DNA of 5,725 nucleotides from Roseiflexaceae bacterium. GTDB lineage: Bacteria > Chloroflexota > Chloroflexia > Chloroflexales > Roseiflexaceae. Positions 5,674 to 5,725 of this stretch are shown here, piece by piece. The DNA is taken from the NCBI GenBank assembly GCA_014381165.1, contig JACMIM010000195.1, forward strand, positions 1-5,725. The letters are read 5' to 3'. The position numbers were made by a program, and so were the translations under genes. Under the pieces are notes generated by a model. The model saw only the letters and a list, made by a program, of their open reading frames with translations, did no database searches and had not been told where the DNA came from. Positions within the stretch are counted from its first letter, which is position 1; the number at the start of each line of letters is the position of its first letter.

Positions 5674-5725
5674 TCAGCTGTACGCCGCGCCGTAGCGCCA
5701 CGAGTCCCGCCAGACCAATCATCAC
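5657..5725 (-). CDS. C-terminus of a convergent gene, possible membrane-anchored protein (partial)
   Basis: On the minus strand the frame entering from the right edge reads about 22 codons to a TGA at 5657-5659. The visible tail contains the hydrophobic run VMIGLAGLVALRR followed by GVQL and a basic end, KPTRR. A short hydrophobic helix closed by positive residues is typical of the last transmembrane segment of a membrane or surface-anchored protein with its C-terminus inside. It is too short to assign a family. Support comes from the composition, the placement facing the dehydrogenase gene, and the shared hairpin between the two stops. Of the other minus frames, one stops at once and the other gives a tail of no recognisable character. 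Confidence 0.45.
   Translation of the reverse strand: MMIGLAGLVALRRGVQLKPTRR

Overview
This window is GC-rich bacterial DNA, densely coded on the + strand, with short intergenic gaps full of hairpins and small palindromic repeats. A chaperonin paralogue, a soluble Asp-box beta-propeller and a sugar-type oxidoreductase pair, together with GC-rich TTCA-loop palindromes, would suit a member of the Chloroflexota. That placement is an inference from general character; no marker gene here proves it.

Layout. (1) Positions 1-1335 hold the 3' three-quarters or more of a strongly divergent GroEL/Cpn60 gene that runs in from the left edge. It keeps the chaperonin fold signatures, but the position of the catalytic ATPase aspartate is a lysine. 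(2) Positions 1336-1584 are non-coding and hold a degenerate hairpin repeat (two copies 65 nt apart) and two GCTTCAGC-core palindromes. (3) Positions 1585-3300 encode a protein of about 571 residues with nine clear Asp-box (BNR) motifs, predicted to form one or two beta-propellers. (4) Positions 3301-3509 are non-coding, with an AT-rich 17-bp hairpin that probably ends transcription of the propeller gene, followed by a leader with no promoter I can name. (5) Positions 3510-4475 and 4477-5571 form a tight two-gene unit: an aldo/keto reductase with its complete catalytic tetrad, then a Gfo/Idh/MocA NAD(P)-dependent dehydrogenase starting one base after the reductase stop. (6) Positions 5572-5725 hold a perfect 14-bp hairpin, then a second long hairpin with a TTCA loop, then what looks like the last 22 codons of a convergent minus-strand gene encoding a membrane-anchored C-terminus.

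The reductase and dehydrogenase are probably co-expressed and may act in sequence on a carbohydrate or polyol; the substrate cannot be read from the sequence. The chaperonin paralogue and the propeller lie in the same direction but are separated by about 250 nt of repeat-bearing DNA, so a joint function is only a hypothesis. I see no tRNA, rRNA, CRISPR array, transposase or phage gene. The most unusual item is the chaperonin paralogue that appears to have lost its hydrolytic residue.
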